A stretch of 64,000 nt of DNA from an uncultured Paracoccaceae bacterium (GTDB taxonomy: Bacteria; Pseudomonadota; Alphaproteobacteria; Rhodobacterales; Rhodobacteraceae), in NCBI GenBank assembly GCA_947489445.1, contig CANLDN010000001.1:124001-188000 (forward strand), given 5' to 3'. Below are positions 17,338 through 25,821 of this stretch, one piece after another. The position numbers and the translations under genes were made by a program. Under the pieces are notes generated by a model. It searched no databases. It saw nothing but the letters and a program-made list of their open reading frames with translations, and had not been told where the DNA came from. Each line of letters opens with the position of its first letter. Position 1 is the stretch's first letter.

Positions 17338-19182
17338 ATGACACAGGCTTCAACGTTCGAAACAGATCAGGATCAGGTTGCGCTGATATGTGAGCGCCAT
17401 CAGAAAGATCCGCACCGGATGTTAGATATCCTGCGTGATGTGCAGGATCAGTTCCGCTGGATTTCGCGTGAGACGATGGCGACCGTGGCCGGGAAGACCG
17501 GGCTGACGCAGGTTGCTGTCGAAGGGGTAGCCAGTTTTTATGCGTTTTTGTCGCTGACGCCGAGGGGGCGTGTCACGATCCGTTTGTGTGATGATATCGT
17601 TGATCGCTTTGCCGGACTGCCTGCGGTGGTTGAGGCGTTTGAGAATGCGCTGGGCATCGCCGTTGGCCAGACATCGGCGGATGGTGCGTTTTCGCTGGAA
17701 TATACGCCGTGCATTGGCCTGTGCGATCAGGCCCCGGCGGCGATGATCAACGATGTGGTGCTAACAGGTCTGACACCGGAGAAGGTGCGCGAGATGGTGG
17801 CTGCCTTGAAAGGCGGCAAGCGGCCAGAAGACCTGATTTCGCATCGCTTTGATGCATTGTCACCGTATGAGCGCGCCAAGAGGATGGTGAAGAATAACGT
17901 CAGACATGCGGGTGCGGTGCTGCTTGGGCCGGTGCCGGAGGATGCCGGGTTGATGAAGGCGCTGGCGCAGACGCCTGCCGCAATCATTGATCAGATCGCG
18001 GCGAGCGGGTTGCGGGGGTGCGGGGGTGCCGGTTTCACGACGGGTATGAAATGGCGGTTTGCGGAACAGGCTGAGGCCGACCGCAAGTTCATCATTTGCA
18101 ACGCTGATGAGGGTGAGCCGGGGACGTTCAAGGACCGTGTGCTGCTGACCGAGCGTCCGCATTTGCTGATTGAGGGCATGACGATTGCAGCGCGGGCCGT
18201 GGGTGCGCGCGAGGGTATTTTGTATCTGCGTGGCGAGTATGTGTATTTGCGCCCGCTGATCGAGGAGGTTCTGGCGGAACGGCGTGCGAAAGGTCTTTTG
18301 GGTAAGGCCATAATGGGTGTGGAGGGGTTTGATTTTGACATCCGCCTGCAGATGGGCGCGGGTGCCTATATTTGTGGTGAAGAGGGCGCGCTGATCAGTT
18401 CCTGCGAAGGGTTGCCGGGTGAGCCGAAGACGCGGCCACCGTTTCCCGTGACTTGCGGGTATCTGGGATTCCCGACTGTTGTGAACAATGTTGAGACCTT
18501 TTGCCACGCGGCGCGTATTCTGGATTGCGGTGCGCAGTGGTTTTTCGACATGGGGACCGAGGGCAGCCATGGCACCAAGCTGTTCAGTGTGTCCGGTGAC
18601 TGCATCAACCCGGGGATTTACGAACTGCCCTATGGCCTGTCGGTGCGCGCGTTGCTGGAGATGGCGGGGGGTGAGGATGCCGCCGCCGTGCTGGTCGGCG
18701 GTCCGAGCGGGACGATGATTGCGCGTGATACGTTCGACCGGAAGCTGACATTTGACGATCTGGCGACCGGCGGGGCGATCGTGGTGTTTTCGCCTGAGCG
18801 GAACATTCTGGAGATCGTCGAATACTACATGTCGTTCTTCGTGCATGAAAGCTGCGGCTATTGCACGCCGTGCCGGGTGGGCAATGTGTTTCTGCAAAAG
18901 GCGGTGGCGAAGTTTCGTCAGGGCCTCGCCAACCCTGCTGACATTGCCTACCTCAAGGACCTGTCGGCGACGATTATCGAGACCAGCCGCTGTGGGCTGG
19001 GCATGACATCGCCCAATCCGATCCTGTCGACCCTGGAAAACTTTCCGCTGGTCTACTCGGCCATGGTCAAGCCGCCCAAGGACCGTATCCGCGCGACCTT
19101 TGACATTCAGTCCGCCATCAGCGACGCGCGTGTTCTCGCGAAACGCCGCTCTTCGATCTATGACAAGGATTTCACCAAATGA
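17338..19182 (+). CDS. hoxF: NAD-reducing hydrogenase diaphorase subunit HoxF (NuoE-NuoF fusion)
   Basis: The FMN/NAD-binding subunit of a group 3d [NiFe] hydrogenase, passing electrons from H2 to NAD+. It is 614 residues from ATG 17338, preferred over GTG 17272, which would sit upstream of the predicted transcript start. Residues 1-150 are NuoE-like: Cys84, Cys125 and Cys129 fit N1a [2Fe-2S] ligands, but the fourth position (about residue 89) is Asp. The NuoF-like part carries GLRGCGGAGFTTGMKW and NADEGEPGTFKDR for FMN/NAD. It also has the [4Fe-4S] motif ESCGYCTPCRVG plus a later Cys in TSRCGLGM. It heads the operon. Confidence 0.94.
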   Translation: MTQASTFETDQDQVALICERHQKDPHRMLDILRDVQDQFRWISRETMATVAGKTGLTQVAVEGVASFYAFLSLTPRGRVTIRLCDDIVDRFAGLPAVVEAFENALGIAVGQTSADGAFSLEYTPCIGLCDQAPAAMINDVVLTGLTPEKVREMVAALKGGKRPEDLISHRFDALSPYERAKRMVKNNVRHAGAVLLGPVPEDAGLMKALAQTPAAIIDQIAASGLRGCGGAGFTTGMKWRFAEQAEADRKFIICNADEGEPGTFKDRVLLTERPHLLIEGMTIAARAVGAREGILYLRGEYVYLRPLIEEVLAERRAKGLLGKAIMGVEGFDFDIRLQMGAGAYICGEEGALISSCEGLPGEPKTRPPFPVTCGYLGFPTVVNNVETFCHAARILDCGAQWFFDMGTEGSHGTKLFSVSGDCINPGIYELPYGLSVRALLEMAGGEDAAAVLVGGPSGTMIARDTFDRKLTFDDLATGGAIVVFSPERNILEIVEYYMSFFVHESCGYCTPCRVGNVFLQKAVAKFRQGLANPADIAYLKDLSATIIETSRCGLGMTSPNPILSTLENFPLVYSAMVKPPKDRIRATFDIQSAISDARVLAKRRSSIYDKDFTK

Positions 19183-19892
19183 GCGGGTTCAGCTTTCAGA
19201 TTGACGGCGTTGAGGTCACCGCCAAGCCCGGCCAGACAATCATGGAGGCGGCGGATGAGGTGGGTATCTATATTCCTCGTCTCTGCGATCATGAGGGGCT
19301 GCGCCATCAGGGCGGTTGCCGGGTCTGCACGGTCAAGGCGGGCGGGCGCAGCGTGGCCGCCTGCACCCAGCCAGCCGCGCCTGATCTGGTAGTCGAGAAT
19401 GAGACGCCCCACATCAACAAGCTGCGCCGCGATCTGGTGGGGATGCTGTTTAACGAGGGCAACCATCTGTGCCCCATTTGCGAGGCCAGCGGGAATTGCG
19501 AATTGCAGGCGATGGCGTACCGGCTGGGGATGACGGAGCCGACCAAGTTTCCCTATCTGGAACCCTGCCGCCCGGTTGATGCCAGCCATCCTGATATCGC
19601 GCTGGATAACAACCGCTGCATTTCCTGCGGCCGTTGTGTGCGGGCGTCGCAGGATGTCGATGGCAAAGGCATCTTTGGCTATGTCGGGCGCGGCATTCAC
19701 CGCCATATCGCAGCGAATGGTCCGGATTTGCGGCATACGGATGCCGAGGTGACGGACTTTGCCATATCGGCTGAGGTGTGCCCGGTGGGTTGCATCATTC
19801 GCAAACGCGAAGGCTTTGCCCGGCCCATCGGCGAACGGGATTATGACGACCACCTGATCGGCTATGACATCGAGAAGAAACGCGATGAGTGA
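19179..19892 (+). CDS. hoxU: NAD-reducing hydrogenase subunit HoxU
   Basis: A 237-residue electron-transfer subunit, the truncated NuoG counterpart. The N-terminal ferredoxin domain has cysteines in IPRLCDHEG, GGCRVC and AACTQ for one [2Fe-2S]. A following His/Cys-type site (NHLCPICEASGNCELQ) and ferredoxin motifs CISCGRCV and CPVGC support [4Fe-4S] clusters. It connects HoxF flavin to the HoxYH hydrogenase dimer. It overlaps the hoxF stop by 4 bases and hoxY by 8 bases. Confidence 0.95.
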   Translation: MSGFSFQIDGVEVTAKPGQTIMEAADEVGIYIPRLCDHEGLRHQGGCRVCTVKAGGRSVAACTQPAAPDLVVENETPHINKLRRDLVGMLFNEGNHLCPICEASGNCELQAMAYRLGMTEPTKFPYLEPCRPVDASHPDIALDNNRCISCGRCVRASQDVDGKGIFGYVGRGIHRHIAANGPDLRHTDAEVTDFAISAEVCPVGCIIRKREGFARPIGERDYDDHLIGYDIEKKRDE

Positions 19893-20454
19893 TCTGCCCA
19901 AAGCCCGTATTGCCACCGCATCGCTTGCGGGCTGTTTCGGCTGCCATATGGCATTGCTGGACATTGATGAGCGGCTGATCGAGTTGATGAAGCTGGTGGA
20001 GTTTGACCGTTCGCCGCTGACGGATATCAAACGGTTCACTCGCCGCTGCGATATCGGGATTATCGAGGGGGGCTGTTGCAACGAGGAAAACGTGCATGTG
20101 CTGCAGGATTTCCGGCGCAATTGTGATATCCTTGTCGGTATCGGGCAATGTGCGATCATGGGCGGGCTGCCAGCGATGCGCAATGCGATCATGCATTCGG
20201 ACGAGCCCCTGCGCGAATGTCTGGAAGAGGCGTATATCAAGGGCCCGTTCACGCAGAACAAGACGCAGATCATTCCGAATGATCCGGCCCTGCCGCTGCT
20301 GCTGGACAAGGTTTATCCGTGTTCGGAAGTGGTCGAGATCGACTATCAGATCCCCGGCTGCGCCCCGACGGGTGACGTGATTTACGAGGCGTTGGCCGGG
20401 TTACTAAGTGGCCGGTTTCAGGGGTTCGAACGCGAACATATCCGCTTTGACTAG
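19885..20454 (+). CDS. hoxY: NAD-reducing hydrogenase small subunit HoxY
   Basis: A 189-residue small [NiFe]-hydrogenase subunit that carries the proximal [4Fe-4S] cluster. Ligand cysteines are visible in LAGCFGCHM (two), GIGQCAIMGGLPA and QIPGCAPTGD. It has no Tat signal peptide, consistent with a cytoplasmic group 3 enzyme. ATG 19885 lies inside the end of hoxU and gives MSDLPKARIATASL. hoxH starts 11 bp downstream. Confidence 0.95.
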   Translation: MSDLPKARIATASLAGCFGCHMALLDIDERLIELMKLVEFDRSPLTDIKRFTRRCDIGIIEGGCCNEENVHVLQDFRRNCDILVGIGQCAIMGGLPAMRNAIMHSDEPLRECLEEAYIKGPFTQNKTQIIPNDPALPLLLDKVYPCSEVVEIDYQIPGCAPTGDVIYEALAGLLSGRFQGFEREHIRFD

Positions 20455-20465
20455 GGGTCCGATGG

Positions 20466-21908
20466 ATGGCTGAACCACGATTGATCGAAATCTCGCCCGT
20501 CACCCGTGTCGAAGGGCATGGCAAGGTGACGATCCACCTCGACAAGGATGGCATGGTCGATGAGGCCCGGTTGCATATCGTGGAGTTTCGCGGGTTTGAG
20601 CGGTTCATTCATGGCCGTTTGCTGTGGGAAGTGCCGGTGATCGTGCAGCGTCTGTGTGGCATCTGCCCGGTCAGTCACCATCTGGCCGCCGCCAAGGCGA
20701 TGGATGTGATTTGCGGGGTCGATCAGTTGCCGCACACAGCCGAAAAGATGCGCCGCCTGATGCATTACGGTCAGGTGATGCAAAGCCATGTGCTGCATTT
20801 CTTTCATCTGGCCGCCCCCGATCTGCTGTTCGGTTTCGACGCGCCTGCCGACCGGCGCAATATCTTTGAGGTGTTGCGCGAAAAGCCGGAGCTGGGCCGC
20901 CGCGCGATCATGATGCGCAAGTTCGGGCAGGACATTATCGAGGCGACGGCGGGCAAGAAGATCCACGGCACTGCCGCGATCCCCGGCGGGATCAATCGCA
21001 ACCTGCCGATTGAGACGCGCGATGGATTTCTGAAAACCGTGGCCGAGATGCAGGACTGGGCGCTGGATGCCCTGGCGCTTGCGCGGGATTATACGCTGGA
21101 CCATGCCGAAATGGTGGGTGGCTTTGCCGCGTTCCCGTCGAAATACATGTCGCTGGTCCGCGAAGGTGATGGTGCGCTGGACCTATACCACGGCAATCTG
21201 CGGATGATTGATGCCGAGGGCGGCACGATTTTTGATCAGTTGCCCTATGACAGGTATCATGAGGTGCTGGTCGAGGATGTGCGGTCATGGTCCTACATGA
21301 AATTCCCGTTCATCAAGGAAATCGGGCCGGACACGGGTTGGTATCGCGTCGGCCCGCTGGCCCGGATGAATACTGTCAGCCTGATTGATACGCCACTGGC
21401 CAATGCCGCCCGCGAGGAGCTGATGGCGGCGCATGGTACGGTGAAGGTTCACGCGGTTCTTGCCAACCACTGGGCACGCATGATCGAGGTGCTGCATTGT
21501 GTGGAGAAGATTACCGAATTGCTGCATGATCCTGATCTGCAGGGGACTGACCTGAAGGCGACTGGTGATCGGCGCGAGGAAGGGATTGGGGTGATCGAGG
21601 CGCCGCGCGGTAACCTGATCCATCATTACAAGGTCGATGAGAATGATCAGGTGACCTATTGCAACCTGATCGTGTCCACGACCCATAACAACGAAGGCAT
21701 GAACCGCGCGGTCAAGGATGTGGCGGTCAAGCATATCTCGGGGCAGCCGGAGATTACCGAGGGGATGCTGAACCATGTAGAGGTGGCGATCCGCGCCTAT
21801 GACCCGTGCCTGTCCTGCGCCACCCATGCGCTGGGCCAGATGCCGCTGGAGGTGGAGTTGCTGGATGCTGCGGGTCAGACCCTGGATAAACGGGCGCGGG
21901 CGACATGA
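20466..21908 (+). CDS. hoxH: NAD-reducing hydrogenase large subunit HoxH
   Basis: The catalytic [NiFe] subunit, 480 residues. The L1 motif RLCGICPVSHH (about 61-71) and C-terminal motif DPCLSCATH supply the four Ni/Fe cysteines. The final 26 residues after His454 (beginning ALGQMPLEVEL) are the peptide that the HoxW protease should remove after nickel insertion. The family-specific RVEGHGKVTIHLD opening fits group 3d enzymes. hoxW overlaps its stop by 4 bases. Confidence 0.96.
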   Translation: MAEPRLIEISPVTRVEGHGKVTIHLDKDGMVDEARLHIVEFRGFERFIHGRLLWEVPVIVQRLCGICPVSHHLAAAKAMDVICGVDQLPHTAEKMRRLMHYGQVMQSHVLHFFHLAAPDLLFGFDAPADRRNIFEVLREKPELGRRAIMMRKFGQDIIEATAGKKIHGTAAIPGGINRNLPIETRDGFLKTVAEMQDWALDALALARDYTLDHAEMVGGFAAFPSKYMSLVREGDGALDLYHGNLRMIDAEGGTIFDQLPYDRYHEVLVEDVRSWSYMKFPFIKEIGPDTGWYRVGPLARMNTVSLIDTPLANAAREELMAAHGTVKVHAVLANHWARMIEVLHCVEKITELLHDPDLQGTDLKATGDRREEGIGVIEAPRGNLIHHYKVDENDQVTYCNLIVSTTHNNEGMNRAVKDVAVKHISGQPEITEGMLNHVEVAIRAYDPCLSCATHALGQMPLEVELLDAAGQTLDKRARAT

Positions 21909-22354
21909 TCCGGCTGATTGGATATGGTAACCCGGGGCGGGGGGATGACGGGCTGGGCCCGGCCTTTGCCGTGCGTATGGGCGATGTGCCGGGGTTGGTG
22001 GTGTCCACCGATTATCAGCTGACCGTCGATCATGCGCTGTGGATTGCCGAGGCTGAGCGGGTTGTGTTTGTCGATGCGCTGATCCAGTCGGATGCACCGT
22101 TTGAATTCGCGCCGGTTGGGCCGTCTGACAGGCATGATGTGACCAGTCACAGCCTCAGCCCGGCGGCTGTTCTGGCCTTGTCTGGGACGTTGTTCGGGGC
22201 CACGCCGGAGGCGTTTGTGCTGGGGATCACGGGGTATGAATTTGGTGAGGTGAAGGAAGGTTTGAGCGCGAGGGCCGAGGAAAACCTGGGTCTGGCGCTG
22301 GCGTTTTTTGACGATTGGCTGGTGCGGTCTGACGGGGGATTTGCCCATGCATGA
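21905..22354 (+). CDS. hoxW: Hydrogenase maturation endopeptidase HoxW
   Basis: A 149-residue member of the HyaD/HycI/HoxW protease family that clips the C-terminal tail of HoxH. The opening IRLIGYGNPGRGDDGLGPA is the family signature, with an Asp/Glu nickel-sensing residue. DYQLTVDHALWI, VFVDAL and HSLSP supply the other conserved positions. It is coupled to hoxH by a 4-base overlap. hypA begins inside its last codons. Confidence 0.92.
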   Translation: MIRLIGYGNPGRGDDGLGPAFAVRMGDVPGLVVSTDYQLTVDHALWIAEAERVVFVDALIQSDAPFEFAPVGPSDRHDVTSHSLSPAAVLALSGTLFGATPEAFVLGITGYEFGEVKEGLSARAEENLGLALAFFDDWLVRSDGGFAHA

Positions 22355-22688
22355 AATGTCCCTGTGCGAGAATATCCGCGATATCATTCAGGAACAGGCT
22401 GCTGAGAGCGGATTTGTTCGGGTGAACCGGGTCTGGCTGGAGGTTGGGGCGCTATCCTGTGTTGAACCCGACGCGCTGCGCTATGGCTTTGATGTGGTGA
22501 TGCGCGGGTCGGTGGCAGAGGGTGCCGCGCTGGAGATTGCGACGCCAGCGGCGAAGGCCCGGTGTCTCGCGTGTGGGCAAGTGGCTGTGGTTGCGCATCG
22601 TTATGATCCGTGCCCCGCTTGCGGCGCGGTGGAGATGCAGGTGACCCAGGGCGATGCGTTGAAGATCAGCAAATTGGAGGTCGTGTGA
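22347..22688 (+). CDS. hypA: Hydrogenase nickel incorporation protein HypA
   Basis: A 113-residue nickel chaperone. The N-terminal [10 protein letters not shown] presents the nickel-binding Met1-His2. A zinc site is formed by CLACGQ and CPACGAVE. It works with HypB to insert Ni into HoxH. The ATG at 22347 is inside hoxW (8-base overlap), and its TGA overlaps the hypB ATG. Confidence 0.95.
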   Translation: MHEMSLCENIRDIIQEQAAESGFVRVNRVWLEVGALSCVEPDALRYGFDVVMRGSVAEGAALEIATPAAKARCLACGQVAVVAHRYDPCPACGAVEMQVTQGDALKISKLEVV

Positions 22689-23425
22689 TGTGCGGTACAT
22701 GCGGATGCGGTGACGGGCAGGTGCAGATTGACGGCAGACACCACCATGGCGATGCGCGCGAGATCGTGCTGGAACGCGATATCATGGCCAAGAATGATGG
22801 CTATGCGGCTGCCAATCGCCAGCGGTTTCGTAACGGTGGTATTCTGGCGCTGAACCTTGTGTCCAGTCCGGGGTCTGGCAAGACATCCCTGCTTGTGAAG
22901 ACGATAGAGATGCTGGGTGATGCGACCTGTTCCGTGATCGAAGGTGATCAGCAGACATCGCATGATGCCGACCGTATCCGTGCGACGGGCGCACCTGCGG
23001 TGCAGATCAATACCGGCAAGGGCTGCCATCTGGATGCGCATATGGTGGGGCATGCAGTGGATGATCTGGCGCCTTCGCCCGGGTCGATCCTGTTTATCGA
23101 GAATGTCGGCAATCTGGTTTGCCCCGCCGGTTTTGATCTGGGCGAGGCGCATAAGGTGGTCGTGTTGTCGGTCACCGAAGGCGAGGATAAACCGCTGAAA
23201 TATCCTGACATGTTTGCGGCTGCCGATCTGGCGCTGATCAATAAGGCCGATCTGTTGCCGCATCTGGATGTGGACATGGATCGGATTGTCGCCAATGCGC
23301 GCCGGATCAATCCAAAGCTGGATATCGTCCGGATCTCCGCGCGGACCGGGGAGGGGATGCAGGATTGGCTGGACTGGATCCGCGCGGCGCAGGCGGCCAT
23401 GCGTCCTGCCACGGCGGCGGAATAA
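22688..23425 (+). CDS. hypB: Hydrogenase nickel incorporation GTPase HypB
   Basis: A 245-residue SIMIBI-class GTPase. The N-terminal [10 protein letters not shown] holds the high-affinity CxxCGC nickel motif. A very short His stretch (GRHHHGD) replaces the long His-rich nickel store seen in some homologues. The P-loop is [13 protein letters not shown], and [16 protein letters not shown] and NKADLLPHL are the metal and base-recognition motifs. Start ATG 22688 overlaps the hypA stop; the stop overlaps the hypC start by one base. Confidence 0.95.
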   Translation: MCGTCGCGDGQVQIDGRHHHGDAREIVLERDIMAKNDGYAAANRQRFRNGGILALNLVSSPGSGKTSLLVKTIEMLGDATCSVIEGDQQTSHDADRIRATGAPAVQINTGKGCHLDAHMVGHAVDDLAPSPGSILFIENVGNLVCPAGFDLGEAHKVVVLSVTEGEDKPLKYPDMFAAADLALINKADLLPHLDVDMDRIVANARRINPKLDIVRISARTGEGMQDWLDWIRAAQAAMRPATAAE

Positions 23426-23676
23426 TGTGCCTTGCCATCCCAGCCCGCGTTTTGCGCATTGAGCCGGATGACATGGCTGTCGTCGCGGTTGAGAATGTGA
23501 AGAAGCGCATTTCGACTGCCTTGCTGGATCAGGTGGCCGTGGGCGATTACGTGCTGGTGCATGTGGGCTATGCTCTGCATCTGCTGAGCGAGGAGGAGGC
23601 GGCGCATACGCTGGCGTTGATGGCTGAGGCGGGTGTTCTGCAGGAGGAACTGGCGGACATCAGGGGGGACGCCTGA
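23425..23676 (+). CDS. hypC: Hydrogenase assembly chaperone HypC
   Basis: An 83-residue HypC/HupF-family chaperone. It begins [13 protein letters not shown], with the essential N-terminal Met-Cys that carries the Fe(CN)2CO unit together with HypD. ALLDQVAVGDYVLVHVGYALHLLSEEEA is the conserved beta-barrel segment. It is coupled by 1-base overlaps to both hypB and hypD. Confidence 0.95.
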   Translation: MCLAIPARVLRIEPDDMAVVAVENVKKRISTALLDQVAVGDYVLVHVGYALHLLSEEEAAHTLALMAEAGVLQEELADIRGDA

Positions 23677-24812
23677 TGCGCTATATCAGTGAGTTCAGGG
23701 ATCGGGCGTTGGCGGAAAAGCTGGCAAAGGGCATCGCGCAGGAGGCGGATGCGGCGCGCGATTATCACTTCATGGAGTTTTGCGGTGGGCATACGCACGC
23801 GATTTTTCGTTATGGGGTGCAGGACCTGATGCCAGAGAACGTACATTTTGTGCATGGCCCCGGCTGTCCGGTTTGCGTGCTGCCGGTGCGCCGGTTGGAT
23901 GATGCGGTGGAATTGGCCGAAAAGCATGGCGTAATCTTGTGTACCTATGGCGACATGATGCGCGTGCCCGGCACCGGGCGGCGGTCGCTGATCCGGGCCA
24001 AGGCGGATGGTGCTGATATTCGCATGGTCTATTCCACGCTGGATGCCCTGAAGATTGCGCGGGACAAACCAGACCGACAGGTTGTGTTTTTCGCCATCGG
24101 GTTTGAGACGACAACACCGCCAACAGCGGTGGCGATCAAGATGGCAAAGGCGGAGGGGCTGACCAACTTTACGGTGTTCTGCAACCATGTCCTGACGCCA
24201 GCGGCGATTGGGCATATCCTCGATTCCTCGGATTTTGCGCCGGGCGGGCCTGCACGGATCGATGGGTTTCTGGGGCCGTCGCATGTCAGCGCGGTGATTG
24301 GCTCGCGGCCTTATGAAGCGGCGGCGCAGAAATACCGGAAACCGGTGGTGATCGCAGGATTTGAGCCGCTGGATGTCATGCAATCGGTGCTGATGCTGAT
24401 CCGTCAGGTGAATGAAGGCCGCGCCGAGGTGGAGAATGAATACACCCGCGTGGTAACCCGTGATGGTAACGAAAAGGCGCAAGGGTTGGTGGCCGAGGTG
24501 CTGGAGTTGCGCGACAGTTTTGAATGGCGGGGCCTTGGGGCCGTGCCGGATAGCGCGTTGCGGATCAGGGAGGCCTATGCGGAATTTGATGCCGAAAAGC
24601 GCTTTGCCGTGTCGGACAAGCAATCGCGCGAGGTGAAATCCTGCGAATGTCCCGCCGTGCTGCGCGGGGTCAAGAAACCCACGGATTGCAAGTTGTTTGG
24701 CACGGTCTGCACGCCGGACAATCCGATGGGGGCGTGCATGGTGTCGTCCGAAGGGGCCTGTGCGGCCTATTGGAGCTATGGCCGCCAGCGCCAATCGGAA
24801 ACCGCCGCATGA
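23676..24812 (+). CDS. hypD: Hydrogenase Fe(CN)2CO assembly protein HypD
   Basis: A 378-residue Fe-S scaffold for assembly of the Fe(CN)2CO cofactor. FCGGHTHAIFRYG and GPGCPVCVLP carry the catalytic cysteines. The C-terminal Cys-rich part (CECPAVLRG, KPTDCKLFG, CTPDNPMGACMVSSEGACAAYW) holds the [4Fe-4S] cluster. ATG 23676 shares a base with the hypC stop; hypE overlaps its end by 4 bases. Confidence 0.96.
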   Translation: MRYISEFRDRALAEKLAKGIAQEADAARDYHFMEFCGGHTHAIFRYGVQDLMPENVHFVHGPGCPVCVLPVRRLDDAVELAEKHGVILCTYGDMMRVPGTGRRSLIRAKADGADIRMVYSTLDALKIARDKPDRQVVFFAIGFETTTPPTAVAIKMAKAEGLTNFTVFCNHVLTPAAIGHILDSSDFAPGGPARIDGFLGPSHVSAVIGSRPYEAAAQKYRKPVVIAGFEPLDVMQSVLMLIRQVNEGRAEVENEYTRVVTRDGNEKAQGLVAEVLELRDSFEWRGLGAVPDSALRIREAYAEFDAEKRFAVSDKQSREVKSCECPAVLRGVKKPTDCKLFGTVCTPDNPMGACMVSSEGACAAYWSYGRQRQSETAA

Positions 24813-25819
24813 TGACCGGTACGGTCGACATGACCCATGGTGGCGGTGGGCGGGCCATGGCCGATCTGATCCGCGATGTCTTTCAGCGGCACCTGACCAA
24901 TCCGATCCTTGATCGCGGCGATGATGCGGGGCTGGTGAGTGTGCCTGGGCAGCGGCTGGTCATGTCCACCGATGGCCATGTGATTTCGCCCCTGTTCTTT
25001 CCCGGTGGCGATATCGGTGCGCTGTCGGTGCATGGCACGATCAATGATCTGGCGATGATGGGGGCGCGGCCGCTCTATCTGACGGCGGGGTTCATTCTGG
25101 AGGAAGGGTTTCCGCTGGACGATCTGGACCGCATCGTCGGGTCCATGGCGGGTGCTGCAAATGCGGCGGGTGTGCAGGTGATCAGCGGCGATACCAAGGT
25201 GGTCGAGCGGGGCAAGGGTGATGGTGTGTTTATCACGACCACCGGGCTTGGCGTAGTGCCTGACGGTCTTGACCTGTCCGCGCGCCATGTCCGGGCCGGT
25301 CAGGCGGTGCTGGTCTCGGGCACGATGGGTGATCATGGGGTCGCTGTGTTGTCGAAACGGGAGAATCTGGAGTTTGAGACTGAGATATTGTCGGACTCGG
25401 TTGCGCTGCATGGGTTGGTTGCGGATATGGTGGCTGCCGTACCCCGTATTGTGATGCTGCGCGATCCCACGCGCGGCGGGCTGGCTGCGACGCTGAATGA
25501 AATTGCGACGACGGCGGCCGTTGGGATGATGCTGGACGAGGCGCAGATTCCTGTCGCACCTGATGTGGCGGCGGCATGTGAATTGCTGGGCCTTGATCCG
25601 CTGAACACCGCCAATGAGGGCAAGCTGATTGCCATTTGTCCGCGTTCAGACGCACAAGCCTTACTTGCCGTGATGCACAAGCACCCTCTCGGCCAGCGGG
25701 CTGCGATCATCGGGGAAACGATCAAGGACCCGGCCCATCTAGTGCAGATGAAAACGACGTTTGGCGGCACGCGTATCGTAGACTGGCTGGCTGGCGAGCA
25801 ATTGCCGCGCATCTGCTAG
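24809..25819 (+). CDS. hypE: Hydrogenase maturation protein HypE
   Basis: A 336-residue PurM-like ATPase that dehydrates a carbamoylated cysteine to thiocyanate for cyanide ligands. The C terminus ends exactly in PRIC, presenting the cysteine modified by HypF. The N-terminal THGGGGRAMADLI and GDDAGLV match the ATP site; DPTRGGLAATLNE is conserved. ATG 24809 overlaps the hypD stop. Wobble-base preference seems to shift from G-rich to mixed near 25.63 kb within this gene. Confidence 0.95.
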   Translation: MMTGTVDMTHGGGGRAMADLIRDVFQRHLTNPILDRGDDAGLVSVPGQRLVMSTDGHVISPLFFPGGDIGALSVHGTINDLAMMGARPLYLTAGFILEEGFPLDDLDRIVGSMAGAANAAGVQVISGDTKVVERGKGDGVFITTTGLGVVPDGLDLSARHVRAGQAVLVSGTMGDHGVAVLSKRENLEFETEILSDSVALHGLVADMVAAVPRIVMLRDPTRGGLAATLNEIATTAAVGMMLDEAQIPVAPDVAAACELLGLDPLNTANEGKLIAICPRSDAQALLAVMHKHPLGQRAAIIGETIKDPAHLVQMKTTFGGTRIVDWLAGEQLPRIC

Positions 25820-25821
25820 CG

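Noticed and set aside
17860..18897. 345-codon minus-strand open frame
   Set aside because: Antisense of hoxF, no binding site or motif.
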